From: Ignelater luminosus
Lineage: Eukaryota > Arthropoda > Insecta > Coleoptera > Elateridae
NCBI GenBank assembly: GCA_011009095.1
Contig: VTPC01007457.1
Span: 1-64,000, forward strand
Reading direction: 5' to 3'
Length of the DNA stretch: 64,000 nucleotides
Shown: in pieces, positions 23,873 to 35,380 of the stretch
Layout of the letters: every line of letters begins with the position of its first letter
How positions within the stretch are numbered: the stretch's first letter is position 1
Notes under the pieces: model-generated
What the model was told of the DNA's origin: nothing
The model's database searches: none
What the model saw: only the letters and a program-made list of their open reading frames with translations
Made by a program: the position numbers and the translations under genes

Positions 23873-26800
23873 ATGGCAGAAGGAACCTCTCATGTTGATA
23901 TTACAGAAGAATCTGTTGAAGTAAAAGAAAAAGGTTGGTGGCCTAAATCTGTAAAACCGAAATTAACGGCATTTAATTATCTTTTAATTAATTTTTATAG
24001 TTGGTGACAATTTGGAATGTGCTGTATGTCTTCAACCATGCATTCATCCAGCCCAGTTGCCGTGCGGTCACATATTCTGCTTCTTATGTGTGAAAGGCAT
24101 TGCCAATCAAAGCAAACGCTGTGCAATGTGTAGACAAGAAATTCCCAGGGATTTCATTGAACAACCAAAGTTACTGCAACGTCCAGAAGCTCAGGAAAGT
24201 TTTGACGGGGGCTATCAATGGTTCTACGAAGGACGTAATGGTAAGTTTTAAGATGATCAGAATGGTAAGATAATTATTAATAGGCAAATATGTGTAGTAT
24301 GATAAATTCAAGGTTGGTGGCAGTATGATCCTCGAACGAATGAAGATATAGAGCAGGCTTTTCAATTACAATTTGATAAGTTTGAGATTTTAATTTGTGG
24401 TGAAACATACGTAATTGATTTCCAAGAAAAAGTTCAATATCCAAAAAGTTGTTCTGTTCGAAAGAGATCTATAAAGCGTGATCAAATTGGGAATGTTGCT
24501 AATCTGAAAGGGGTTGCTGGAATTAATAAAAATTAACTAAAAGGGTTTGGTTACTGTATAATAAATTTGAAAACATTAAAAATAATTTTTTTTGCATGTT
24601 TATGGAGTAGATGTCCACTCTGTAGTTATATTATGTATTATTGTATATAGAAATATATTATTATGCTTTAGAGTTCTATAAAGTGTTATTTATTATTAAT
24701 TTATCAGTAGAAGATGAAGGTAATAAATTAAATAATTCACACAGTTCAGAAAACTTCAGAAATGTTCATATTTATATCATGTTTCATTTTATAATTTTCT
24801 TTCATCCTTTTTTGTATTTTTAAAAGTTAATTTTACTGTGTTATAGACTGAAAGAAGCATTTACTGTAAACAAATTTATGATGGTATTTTTAGTTTTATA
24901 ATAAAAGCTGTTTTTTAACCCTTGTAATTGGATTATAACAAATCTTGAGAAAATAAATATCATTTTAAAATATTTTGATTTATATTTTTTATTTACATGT
25001 AGGCATCGTGGTGTTATAAGAGTAGGTATATTTTGATGTTTGTAGTACTACAATAATTTCTTAATAACTACAGAAAATTAATCATTAAAATGCTGCTATC
25101 ATTCTACCAATATCTTGCTCTGAGGTTTACTGGATAAAACTCGCCTAATCTTTGTCTAACACAAGATTGATTGCAGTAAAATTAAATGTAAGGTTAGGCA
25201 TAAATTAATTGAAAACTAAAATTTTATCATTTATTTAATTGTCAATTAAACAAATGACAATTAGTGTGTTGAAATAAACAGTGTAACAAGGAGTCTCTCA
25301 ACTGCTCAACAGCTGCATTGGTTGTTATGAAACTTCTTTTATGAACAGTACCATAATGATAAAAATAAATTGAAATGGAGTAGGCTTGGTCAAATTTTCT
25401 TTGTTGGCAACATAATTGATTTTAAAATGTTGGGAGGGTTCAAGTTGATACTGTGAACTTGCTTGAAGCGAGCTTTCAAGTTGATATGAAACAAAATATA
25501 TATATTTGTATGCTTGATACACTTAATCAGTGACATCACATTTACTTTCCTTGCTCCAAACTCGAACCTGCCTAAATGACATGACATTGACATTTTAAAA
25601 AGTTAGGTTAATTTTATTATTTTTTTCATGGTTTGAGTAAAGGTAGATTTTACATACATACAACAGTCTTTAATGGTAGCAATAGCCACATAAAATACTT
25701 CACTTCTTTGTCTAAATATTAGAAAATAATTGAAGTCATTCTCACAAACTATACATCTCTGAAACAAAAGTCAACACACATTTCATATATCCAAAATATT
25801 ATTAATTATAAAAAAAGTTTTATCAAAATCAACATTGAGCATTTAGGAGACTTCTTTTGAATTAGCTCTCTAGATTGTGGTTATTCACTTAACTATAAAA
25901 CCTTGTTATGGACTAGTTGGACAGTCAAACTCTCAGGAGGCATATAAAACCTATCATTTTTGTTTACCCAAGAAAAATGCTTGTAATTTAGGAATCAGAA
26001 GAGACAACTATTCTACTCTTTCATTTGTGGCAGTTATGTAATTCAGGCAAGCAACAAAAAGACTTGAAGAAACAGGAACAAGAACCATCAAATATAATGT
26101 GTGTGTATTTTGTGTATAATTATTCAGTTGCTAGTGTGATTTAGTGAATGCCTTCCGATGTAGAGGTAGAAGAAAACTTAAGACTGACTGCTCATTAAAA
26201 TTTAAGTACTGTGAGAGCAACAAAAACCCAAGTCAAAGATACCCATGGATTCTAAATTTTTTGTCTTTGATAGTTTCATATTAATAAAAAAGTAAAACGA
26301 AAAGCTATTAAATAATAGAAGTGACATTTAAATTTTTTTTAGGTTATTTTTTAAGTGATTACAGTTAACATAATTCATAATTACATATAATCATTTATAA
26401 AACTTTTTGAATTTATCAATAAATTCAAATTTAGAATTTTATTTTCGTAATGGCATCAAGAATGAAAATGGTGAATGGGAATATTCAACAGTCAAAGTGA
26501 TTACGACATTTAAAATTTAATGTTTGAATTCATAATTTAAGGATTACTCTATGGCAATCTTTTAAAATTCCAAGGGTATCTTTGACTTTGTTTTTTGTTG
26601 CTCTCACAGTATATTTATTACACTACACTATACTTAGAGTTCTGTATCTTGAAGTGAAAAGTTTGTCACAATTCTTTATGATCTCAATACTAGAAGGATG
26701 AAAAGTGGAAGCACACGGGAGGAAATTTTGAGAAACTATTAAAGTAATAATTTTTTTGCAAATCTTTTTTGTGGTGTCAAAAAAATTTCCAAATGGACAT

Positions 26801-29547
26801 CAAGATAACATGTGATCTTTTGATAGAATTAGAGCCTACCTTGTCTCATTCTTAGTTGTGTACTTGTTGAATTACACACCTGATGTGTGCAAAAGTAAAA
26901 AAATTTATTTCTGGACAATCTGTATTAACCATTCAGAAATTCAGTTTGGTGCATACTGGTCGCACCCTAAGCACACCACTTTTTACTGGTACGTAAAGAG
27001 ATGGGTACGTCAAAATTTGTTTGCATCAAGTTTCTAATCATGCGGTCTTGACGGTTATATTGGAGTTTATACTTGAAAAGTGTTCAAAGTAGTTTAACAC
27101 ACCAAACATGTTTTCCATGTTATACCATTGGCATGCACATTAACAACAGGTGTGTAATTTATCTTTGAAATGATGGTAATTGTTTTATTAACATCTTGAT
27201 TATTCTTGGCACTTGTAAATCATAAGAGATACAAATCAGTTATACTATTAGAAAAGCTGCCTCTTCTGAAGATCAACTTAGTGTTTTTGTTTGTTCAAAA
27301 ACATTCAAGGCTTACTAGATATTTGCTAAAACTGAAAATGCTTAGATTTCTTTTAGAGCCAAATATCTTAAACAAAATAATAATAGTAGAAGAAAGTGAT
27401 AAGGAAATGATCTCATGTAATTCGAGGCCGAACATGAACTTGATTTTGATACCATTGGATAGCTTATACAGAATGATTAAATTATTAATTTAAATTTGAT
27501 ATAGAATATAGACTAAATTCTAAAGATCGTAGCATAGCATTTCTGATCCATGCAGTGATATTATCAATATTATGTTGGTTATTCCCATTCCCAAACTAAA
27601 GAGTTGCTCCCTGGTGAAGTAAATAAAGAATAAAGGATCATTAAAACAGTGACGGTATCATGAATCCTAACATTTATATATTGATTTTCTGCATTTCTAT
27701 ATTGCTATAACACATATCAATTCAAGTAAACACAAAACACTTAATTCACTTTAGTTGATACTTTTCCAGCAAGTGCCATTCAGTTGCTTTTTTTTATCAG
27801 AGAGACCTAAAATGCTACATATGTACTATCTAATTTCTAGTATCTTTTTAACATTTTGGATAAATAAATAATGTACATGTACATGACACAGAGAACCATA
27901 TATTATGATTGATAACAGCTTGAAATCTGCATGACACCAAGAGCCACATACACGACATCTTCACGCTATTCTTCATTTTCTAGCCCAAAATCAGTACAAA
28001 TATTATTTTATTTTTTTATTTCTGTTTTTCTTTTGGGAAACTAGATCTTCTCTACGTTTGGTTGTGTTTTTGTTTATATTTTGAAATCTTCTTCTTTTTT
28101 TCTACATTTTCTTTTAATGCATCAATGTCAAAACTTTATGAGTGTTGCTTTCTTTTACTACTTTTTTCCTAGTGATTTAGTTTTTGACTTGAAAGATTTA
28201 TTTTCAATGTCAAAAATTTTCTCCAGTTCTTCAGAAGAAAATATTATGGATATTAAAAACAATAAAATCTTTTTCCCAATATTTTGAGCTTTTAACTAAT
28301 GAATTTAGACTACTTGATCCAGACTGATGATTCACCTTGCTATTTATTGCTTGGAAGTAACTTGGTCTAAGATGAGGACCTGTTAATTTCAATCATTTGA
28401 GATCATCTTGTGTTTATATTTGATTCCAACCTAATCGTCTCTTGGAACAAAAACAACAACTAATAAATACAAACTTTACATTTATAACTTTTAAGTTAAG
28501 ATTACTGAAATAGTCATTAGTCATTAATCAAAAATAATATCAGTATAAAAACGGCACGATCAATATTATTACTCTCTGGTTAATAATACTCTCTCTTCCT
28601 CTACATGCTTCATTTAGCAAGATTCCTATTGTCTCAACTGCTAGGTGTAGACTGAGAATAGTACTGGGCCAAGTACACCTCCCTGTGGTATTTAAAACTT
28701 ACTTTGGATATTAAATAATAATGGAAAACTTAGCAGAAAAATAACTAGTTGTTTGACATTACCAAGATTGCAAAAAATAAAGTTCTCTAAATATTACTTT
28801 GAATTTTGATTTAAATGTTATGGTAACATATCTCCCTTTTCTAGGTTGGTGGCAGTATGATGAGAGAACAAGTCGAGAATTAGAAGCATGCTATAAAGCT
28901 GGTGAACGAACCTGTGAATTACTTATTGCAGGCTTTCTATATGTAGCTGATTTAGATGCTATGTTGCAAATGAGAAGAAATGATCATTCACGCAGACGTA
29001 GAATTAAACGTGATCTTGCTAGTGTGCCAAAAAAAGGTACTATTTCTTTTCCATTATTTAAAATTCCAATTTTTATCATTTTCTTTTTTAAATTGTAGGT
29101 GTAGCTGGCTTACGTACTGAGACTGATCAACAACCCCAATCTTATAACGAATATGGAAATTCAAGTGAAACTCAACGCCCTCATAGTCCAACAGAAGGAC
29201 GTACAGATAGTTTAACCCCTGTAACTCCTTCAAATACACCTCAAACGCCAGCTAGTGGACGTGAATCTCCCCATCATGAAGACTTGGAAGCTACTGTAGA
29301 AAGAATACGATCTTTGCGTTTAGATGCTCCTGATAATTCGGCAAGACTGAGATCTTTGTCTACAGAAAATCCTGAAATAGATGAAAGTACACTAGAAAGA
29401 CTTCAATTGCTACGATTAAATACTCCTGATACTACAACTCGACATAGAGCTTTGCATACAGAAAACTCTAATAATGAAGAAACTCGTTCTGGAAATAACA
29501 GTCATGAAGAGTTTCAAGCTGCAAATTACAGTAGATTTCAATTTTAA
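23873..29547 (+). CDS. RNF146: RNF146 (Iduna) PAR-dependent E3 ubiquitin ligase
   Basis: Main form: exons 23873-23933, 24001-24240, 28845-29036 and 29099-29547, giving 313 residues. RNF146 binds poly(ADP-ribose) through its WWE domain, which switches on its RING and marks tankyrase targets such as Axin for degradation. The RING is complete: C27, C30, C42, H44, C47, C50, C61, C64. The WWE domain begins [19 protein letters not shown], keeps the tyrosine of FLYVADL and the basic RRRRIKRD, and ends at PKKGVAGL across the last junction. The tail has two roughly 30-residue repeats ([13 protein letters not shown] and [13 protein letters not shown]). An in-frame ATG at 23849 could add eight residues. 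The first donor is GTTGGT, weak but required by phase. A second, alternative WWE exon lies at 24313-24536, and a 4.6 kb intron separates exon 2 from the canonical WWE exon. Confidence 0.94.
24313..24536 (+). CDS. RNF146: Alternative terminal WWE exon of RNF146
   Basis: After exon 2 a 72-base intron ends in TTCAAG and this exon begins GTTGGTGGCAGTATGAT, the same phase and almost the same first 17 bases as the canonical WWE exon at 28845. It encodes [16 protein letters not shown] and so on to a stop at 24534-24536, so the short form has 174 residues: RING, linker and this WWE. Hand alignment with the canonical WWE gives about 40 percent identity (23 of 58) with no gaps up to KRD. The positions that in human RNF146 contact iso-ADP-ribose, as I recall them (Tyr144, Gln153, Arg163), are Tyr, Gln and Arg here too. 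The end reads [10 protein letters not shown], matching sequence that in the canonical form crosses an intron. AATAAA-type signals follow at about 24558. The long repeat-bearing tail is absent from this form. Confidence 0.8.
26204..26614. repeat. Foldback element in RNF146 intron
   Basis: AGTACTGTGAGAGCAACAAA with CAAGTCAAAGATACCC at the left is inverted at the right as GGGTATCTTTGACTTTG with TTGCTCTCACAGTAT. Arms about 50 bases, no coding capacity. Confidence 0.7.
27190..27500. repeat. Solo arm of the hairpin-element family
   Basis: Diverged copy of the left arm of the 2806-3718 element: AAATCATAAGAGATACAAAT, then a GATCAACTTAGTG-type segment and GGCTTACTAGATATTTGCTA, in the same order. No matching right arm was found nearby. 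Confidence 0.6.
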
Positions 29548-29865
29548 GTAGAATTATTGAATATTTTTGGAATTTTAATATTAATTGTAATTTATTTTCA
29601 TGAAATTATTTATTGGGAAATCTTTATTAATTGTTTTAGCATTAAGGGAATGTGCACAATTACGATTTTGTAAGTGATAGCTTGTTGCTGCTATAATCTT
29701 TGCATCTTGGATTATTGTGCACATCTTTTAATGCTTTAATGCTTGTTATTCCTAATTACATTGTAAGATAGATAAATTATAATGATTATTTAGTATATTT
29801 TTATAAATTTAATTATTACCAAACCAAGAATCTTATATTCTTATTAAAGCAATTATTTATACATA

Positions 29866-30811
29866 TACACTGTGATCAATGTGGCCATGATCAGCATGGG
29901 GATGTCAGAAACTATAAAAGATACAGGGTCAGTTAAATTGGGGCAAAGTTGTGTATGTTGGTGCTCGATAATAATCTAAAATGGAATTCACTCTAAGTTT
30001 ATTTGTTTTTAAAATAACCCCAAAAAACAGAATTTTCTCGATTTTTGTTTTTTGCCTATAACTTCCTTATTATTGAGAATTTCTAAAATCAGGATATACT
30101 TTTCACATGCACTTTTTTGTTTCTGATATTTTAACCATATATTTGTTCCTGACTCTAAGCTTGAACTCATGTCCATCCAATGTAGTTTCTCTTTGTTTGT
30201 GTCATTTACAATTACACATGATATTCTTCTTATAATTGCTGTTTTCAATTAGGGACCAGTTACAGCAGTTGGTAATTAATTATTAGTGCTTAAAACTTGT
30301 AGAAACTTAGCTAATAAGTTTGATCAGAATTATTTGTTAATCTACATAAATAATAAACCAAGCAATAAAACATACTTCACTATATGGCATACTACAGACA
30401 AAAGCTGAATTTTAACTATTTTAGTTAACAGATCGAGTCTGGGTGATCTGAGATATGTTGTACATTGCTGAAATCTACATAAGATTCTCTATCTGACCAT
30501 AGCATAATCCAGTTTAACCTGATGATGGTTCTGAAAAACCAAAATGTCTTATGAAAGTTTCTGTAAGTCTAAGATATTAGAAACAGAAAAGTGTCTGTAA
30601 AAGTTTTATACTGATTTTAGAAATGTTCAATAATAGGAAATTATAGCCAAAAAATGAAAACTGAACAATTCCATTTTTTGAGGTTATTTTAAAAAACAAC
30701 TAAACTTGGATTGAATTGAAATAGGCAACTTTTCTCCAAATTAACCGACCCTGTATTTTATAATCTTTGGGATCTTTATACAGATCATGCCCACGTTGGA
30801 TACACTGTATA
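29866..30811. repeat. Hairpin element, second copy
   Basis: Left end TACACTGTGATCAATGTGGC and right end closing GGATACACTGTATA are imperfect inverted copies. Inner pairing includes CAGGGTCAGTTAAATTGGGG against CCAAATTAACCGACCCTGTA. Length and order resemble 2806-3718, but the arms are more diverged, so this copy is older. Confidence 0.7.
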
Positions 30812-31268
30812 GCATATTGAATTTTATATTAGATGAATAGGATTTCATGTGTCAAATTCATGTTACATAAAGATGGGATGCAATGGAGTTTTTATTGTAT
30901 ATATTATTTTTCCCATAAAATTTTATTAAACTCAAAGTGAACATTTATTAATCTTTCTTATTTAAGATGTTTATGATAATTGTACGGGTTGTTTATAGGT
31001 TTTAAATCTTATCCAAATATAAGATAATTTTACCTCTTTAATGCAAAAGTGTCTCATCAAACAGATGTGTAATTGGTTCTATGTTCGTTATGAAATCTGC
31101 AAAATCTGAAATATTTTGTTATTAGATAATATAGAAGTGTCAAGTTATGAAGCAGATTCCTAGTGTCCAGTGGTAAATTAAGATGTAAAAAACGAAGTCG
31201 GCAAGCTTTTTTTAATATTATTTGTCTTTTGTTTCCATTAGCATCATGATATAATCTAGTTTTAAGCC

Positions 31269-31385
31269 AGTTGACGTGATATAAAGTGCCTCTAGTGGAG
31301 TGAAAATCATTATTGAGCTCAATTTCTGATCACCTTTTGTTTGGTGTTGGTACTTTATCTCACATCAACTGACTATTTGTTATAC
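31269..31385. repeat. Fragment of the 18327-18915 foldback family
   Basis: Shares GCCTCTAGTGGAG, then CATTATTGAGCTCAATT and TTTGTTTGGTGTTGGTACTT, in order, with the right arm of that element. The other arm is missing. Confidence 0.65.
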
Positions 31386-32837
31386 TATGCACATTATGCG
31401 CCTCAGTAGAAAATTTTGGCAAATTGAATACTCAACAGTCATTTCATAGCCATCCTACATTTACAGCCAAAAGTGAATATAAATCTATTCAAATCCACTT
31501 TTATTTCAGTTAACTGTTGTATTTGTTTGTTCTAACAAATTTCTTGTCTTGTTACTACATTTCTTGTCTTGGTATTTTGATACCACTTGTCTTGAAATCA
31601 ACATAAAAAATTCGTGAAAGAATAGTGCTTTTTGTCTTGTTTTGGTTTTTAGATAGCACTTCTCATCTTGAAATCAAGATAAGACCTAGAAATTTGTGAA
31701 ATACTAGCTCAGGATTTTTTTATTTATTTGTTATCAAAATTTCTTTCTTTGCCCTAGGCCTACAAGGCCTGTTGTGCATGTTAATAATAAAATTTCTTTC
31801 TAATGAGTGGAACATATCCAACGAAATATTAAATGTAGACTCTGACAAGTAAGTTTATAGCTTTTCAGAAAGATTTAGAAGTGACAATTCACTGGTAAGT
31901 ACAATATGTTGAATCTAAAAAATAAATTATCTATGTTTTACTGCTTGAAATACATACTTAAGGATGTTTTAACATCACATAATTGTCAAAACAAGGTCAA
32001 AAATTATATAAAGAATAAGAATTATTGATAAAAGTGTATACAATGTTGCTTAAGACTGATAATATAAATTTTGATGATTTAAGTTTTATAAATTGCTTTC
32101 CCTAGAAAATTCATAACTAATTCAATATTTTTGTTTGATTAGAGTAGTACGTCCTTTGAAAGCGACTGCCAGGCATATGGCAATAATGCTTTTAATTACA
32201 TCAATTACACACGTTCTGTTAAAGAACAAAGCAATGCAGCAATTTTTGATGTACTATTCGTTTCCTGTTGAAATCTTAATATTACAAATTCAGTTTCAAT
32301 TATTAATTATATACTCAGATTGTCACTGATCCTTATGTTTTGGAGTAGTTTTAGAAATAACTGTTTATTAAAAGTGTTTTCTAGTTTGATTAATCATTAA
32401 ACGTATTTATTTTATACAGATGTACACGGTATTTTAATTTTGCCATATAGCACTGTATAAAAACAATCAACATTTGTATTTATTTTTTGCAAAAATTAAA
32501 ACCTCACAGTTATATCACAAAACGTTACAAGAATAACAAGACGTAAAATTTTAAATTTTTCTTGAATAGCTTGAGTATCTCATCTAGAATATATCCTTAA
32601 ACAATAAGAATCTTTTGACTTGTCAGTTGCCCATTCAAATTATAGCCAATTCTTATTTTAAATGGGACATCCAGCATATTTTTATATGTATGGTTATATA
32701 TTCCCACCTTGAATAACTTTAATTGGTAAAATTATCGAAAATCACTGAAACGCGTCGCTTTTGTTTTGGAGGGGGACATTTAATAACCTACTCTAGTCAG
32801 TTGGGAAACTTTCACCCTCCCCCACTGCCACCCCCTC

Positions 32838-33097
32838 TCCAAGATTTTAAATGGCACTACCCCATGTGTAATATATCATTTTAAAGGGTATGAAATTCTC
32901 AATCTTTTCCATCAAAGAAAATCAAAATCGGCCCAGTCGTTCGTGAATTAGAGCCAAAAATTTAATTTAATCAATACGTTTCTGTCTCTAGTTCACGAAC
33001 GGCTGGGCTGATTTTAATTCTTTGATGTAAAAGATTGAGAGTTTTATACCCTTTAAAATGATATATCAAACATGAGGTAGTGTTATTTTAGATTCTG
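32838..33097. repeat. Foldback element, about 260 bases
   Basis: Arms of about 100 bases: left ATATATCATTTTAAAGGGTA through AATCGGCCCAGTCGTTCGTG, right their inverted copies CACGAACGGCTGGGCTGATT through TACCCTTTAAAATGATATAT. The loop is about 45 bases. Confidence 0.8.
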
Positions 33098-33544
33098 TGT
33101 ATCGAAATATAGAGAGTATCTCGTTTAAAATAAAAAAAGCTGCTGTCATTTCAGGTGAAACCAAAAGCGACATTAAAGTATTTAACACCTCAAAAAATTG
33201 CATCTATTAACTACATATTCGTCTGACGCGGAGCTCATCCCGGTCATACTACACAAGAAAATATTGACAGAAATAATTCGGCGTATTGGGGAACCAGAGA
33301 TGGAAGAAGGTCTCTCCAAAAACAAAATCCACCGAACGCCCTACCAACCATCCGAAAGAAAGAAAAAAACCTTACAATGTATGAATGTATATTTCAAATT
33401 TCATTTAAATCCGTTCATAAATAAAAAAATAAATTTGTACCAGGACCTGGTCATCTGGTATACAAGCATATATTTTTAAATCGTTATGTATGTTAAGATG
33501 TACTTAAATTGAATTAAGTTAGATTTTAACAAAATACATAATTA

Positions 33545-33600
33545 ACCAGGTTAGGTTAGGTTCAAATTGCGTTACTTAGGTTAGTTCAGGTTAAAATGAG
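33545..33600. repeat. Short TTAGG-like interstitial patch
   Basis: AGGTTAGGTTAGGTTC followed within 30 bases by ACTTAGGTTAG and a further GGTTA. TTAGG is the common insect telomere unit. The patch is too short and broken to be a real telomere tract. Confidence 0.4.
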
Positions 33601-35380
33601 GTTATATTAGCTAAAATAGAGCGCATCCGGCATGTGACTGTTTTGGTACGTAAACGGCTGATTCGAGAACGTCACGTGGACGAATCCTATTGCTTTTATT
33701 CACTCATTTTGGGCAAAAGTGAGGTTATGTTAGATTAAACATGCAGTCCGTAATGTAAAATGTATGGAAAATTGCCAAATTTTAACAATTTAAACGACAA
33801 GAACAAACAAATAAAAATAATTATTATCTGCTCTGCATGTGAGCTACATTCCCAGAATCTCACTAACTGAATGTCAATATTATGTGCAAAGCTAATTTTC
33901 CGAGCCCCAAGTTGGGTATCCAAATTATTGTTGAAGGACTGATTGCAAAATAATAGTAAACAGTTCTTTAGCATTGATATATATTTAGATTATTGTCTTT
34001 ATCTTAGGTTAGATTTTCCTTTTTTGCTTTATAAAAGAAAAATTGAGTCAACGATGCAATTAACATCCACCTTGAAGTCCAAAGAATTTATATTTCCTAC
34101 CAGGCGGCGATCCCAAGAATTGTGGTGTCCAAGGTCTGGGCCTCAGGGGTCTTACCAAGAACAGAAGTACAGGCCGTGTGTTTTATCTTGGCGAGTGCCT
34201 GTGCATTAGTAGCATTTGAAACAAAGAAATACCTTAAATAGTGAATGACTATATTATGTGATGTAAACCTAGTTCTTTACACAGAACATTATAATAAAGC
34301 CTGTGGCAAAATATATGATCTTTTTATTCCATTTATTTGCCAAGATGTAACACATGGCCTGTAAGCACTGCCCAATTGAGTACTAATCATTGTTGCTTGT
34401 GCAAACTTTCATACAACATGCAGACTGATCTACTTTATCTGTTGACTAAAAATCCCAGTTTTCATAATTTAGTTCTTATTGTGTTTTGTCAGGACACCAT
34501 CAATATAATTCAACTTGGTGTTGCTTTTAATAGATCTTCTAGTGAGTCAGGAAAACCCAAAACCAAAATAGAAAGAAGAGAGAAGTATGGTATGTCTTTA
34601 CTGTGGTGGCAAAGGAATCAGACGTGTTTTCTGCATTCTTTTTATAAATAAAGCTAGGATACTTAAGCATAATAAAAAACAAAACATTTATTCTCAATTT
34701 TTATTGTGAACACATTGCAAACTCGCAAAACTTATGTACTTCATACAACTTTATTAGGAAAATGCAAGTAATGTAAATTATTTAACAAAAACTAATATTT
34801 AGTTAAAACAGTTGAAATAAAATACTTTAAGCTCAAATACACAAATCAAACATAAAAAACAAAATTTTACTTTTTTTTCTATATGTAAATCAAAAGGTGC
34901 ATAATTATAATAAGAGGTACTATTTTCATATGTTGCACACTAAAACTTAGAATAAAAACTACTAAAAACTTAAATGTCCCTAATAACATACAACCAAGAT
35001 AATCTTTTATAACATTTTTGTTTCATTTTTTTTTTGGTAATTCTGCAAATTTGCTGCCATTTCATAATTTTAGTTTCATATTATCACATTCTCTATAATC
35101 ATCAGTGGCAGCATTACTACCTTTCAAATTTGCGTATAAATTACACACTTTTAAAATTTAAGTAATATTTATACATAAATTTGAAGACAAGTTATTCTTT
35201 TGCGTCAATCGCTCATAATAGTTATACTAAATTAACTAGTTATTTTATCACACAGATAAGGAGAGTTGAAAAACTAAGTGTAAACGAATAAAAACAAAAA
35301 CGAGTAATCAAAACTATTTTTCAAACTGTACACCTGTGTGGTTATTCCAGTGGTATAATCAATGTTTCTTTAAACTTCTT

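Larger units (their letters stand above)
24537..28844. other. Large RNF146 intron / 3' UTR of short form
   Basis: 4.3 kb between the two WWE exons. The first part is the 3' UTR of the short form. It contains a foldback element (26204-26614) and an arm of the hairpin family (27190-27500). No other coding region is recognised; AT-rich small frames such as that at 28081 look accidental. Confidence 0.5.
29548..35380. other. Intergenic gap with repeats
   Basis: 5.8 kb from the RNF146 stop to the RPRD1 stop. It holds RNF146 3' UTR, the hairpin copy at 29866-30811, fragments at 31269-31385 and 32838-33097, a TTAGG-like patch at 33545-33600 and a small GC-richer unidentified segment at 34090-34210. 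No gene is supported. Confidence 0.5.

Noticed and set aside
23934..24000. Retained first RNF146 intron encoding GWW after exon 1, suggesting a third WWE start
   Set aside because: Only the GWW triplet matches; the rest does not align with a WWE domain, and the frame stops just past the acceptor.
33198..33479. 93-codon plus-strand frame beside a foldback element
   Set aside because: No recognisable domain and low-complexity AT-rich end; likely chance.
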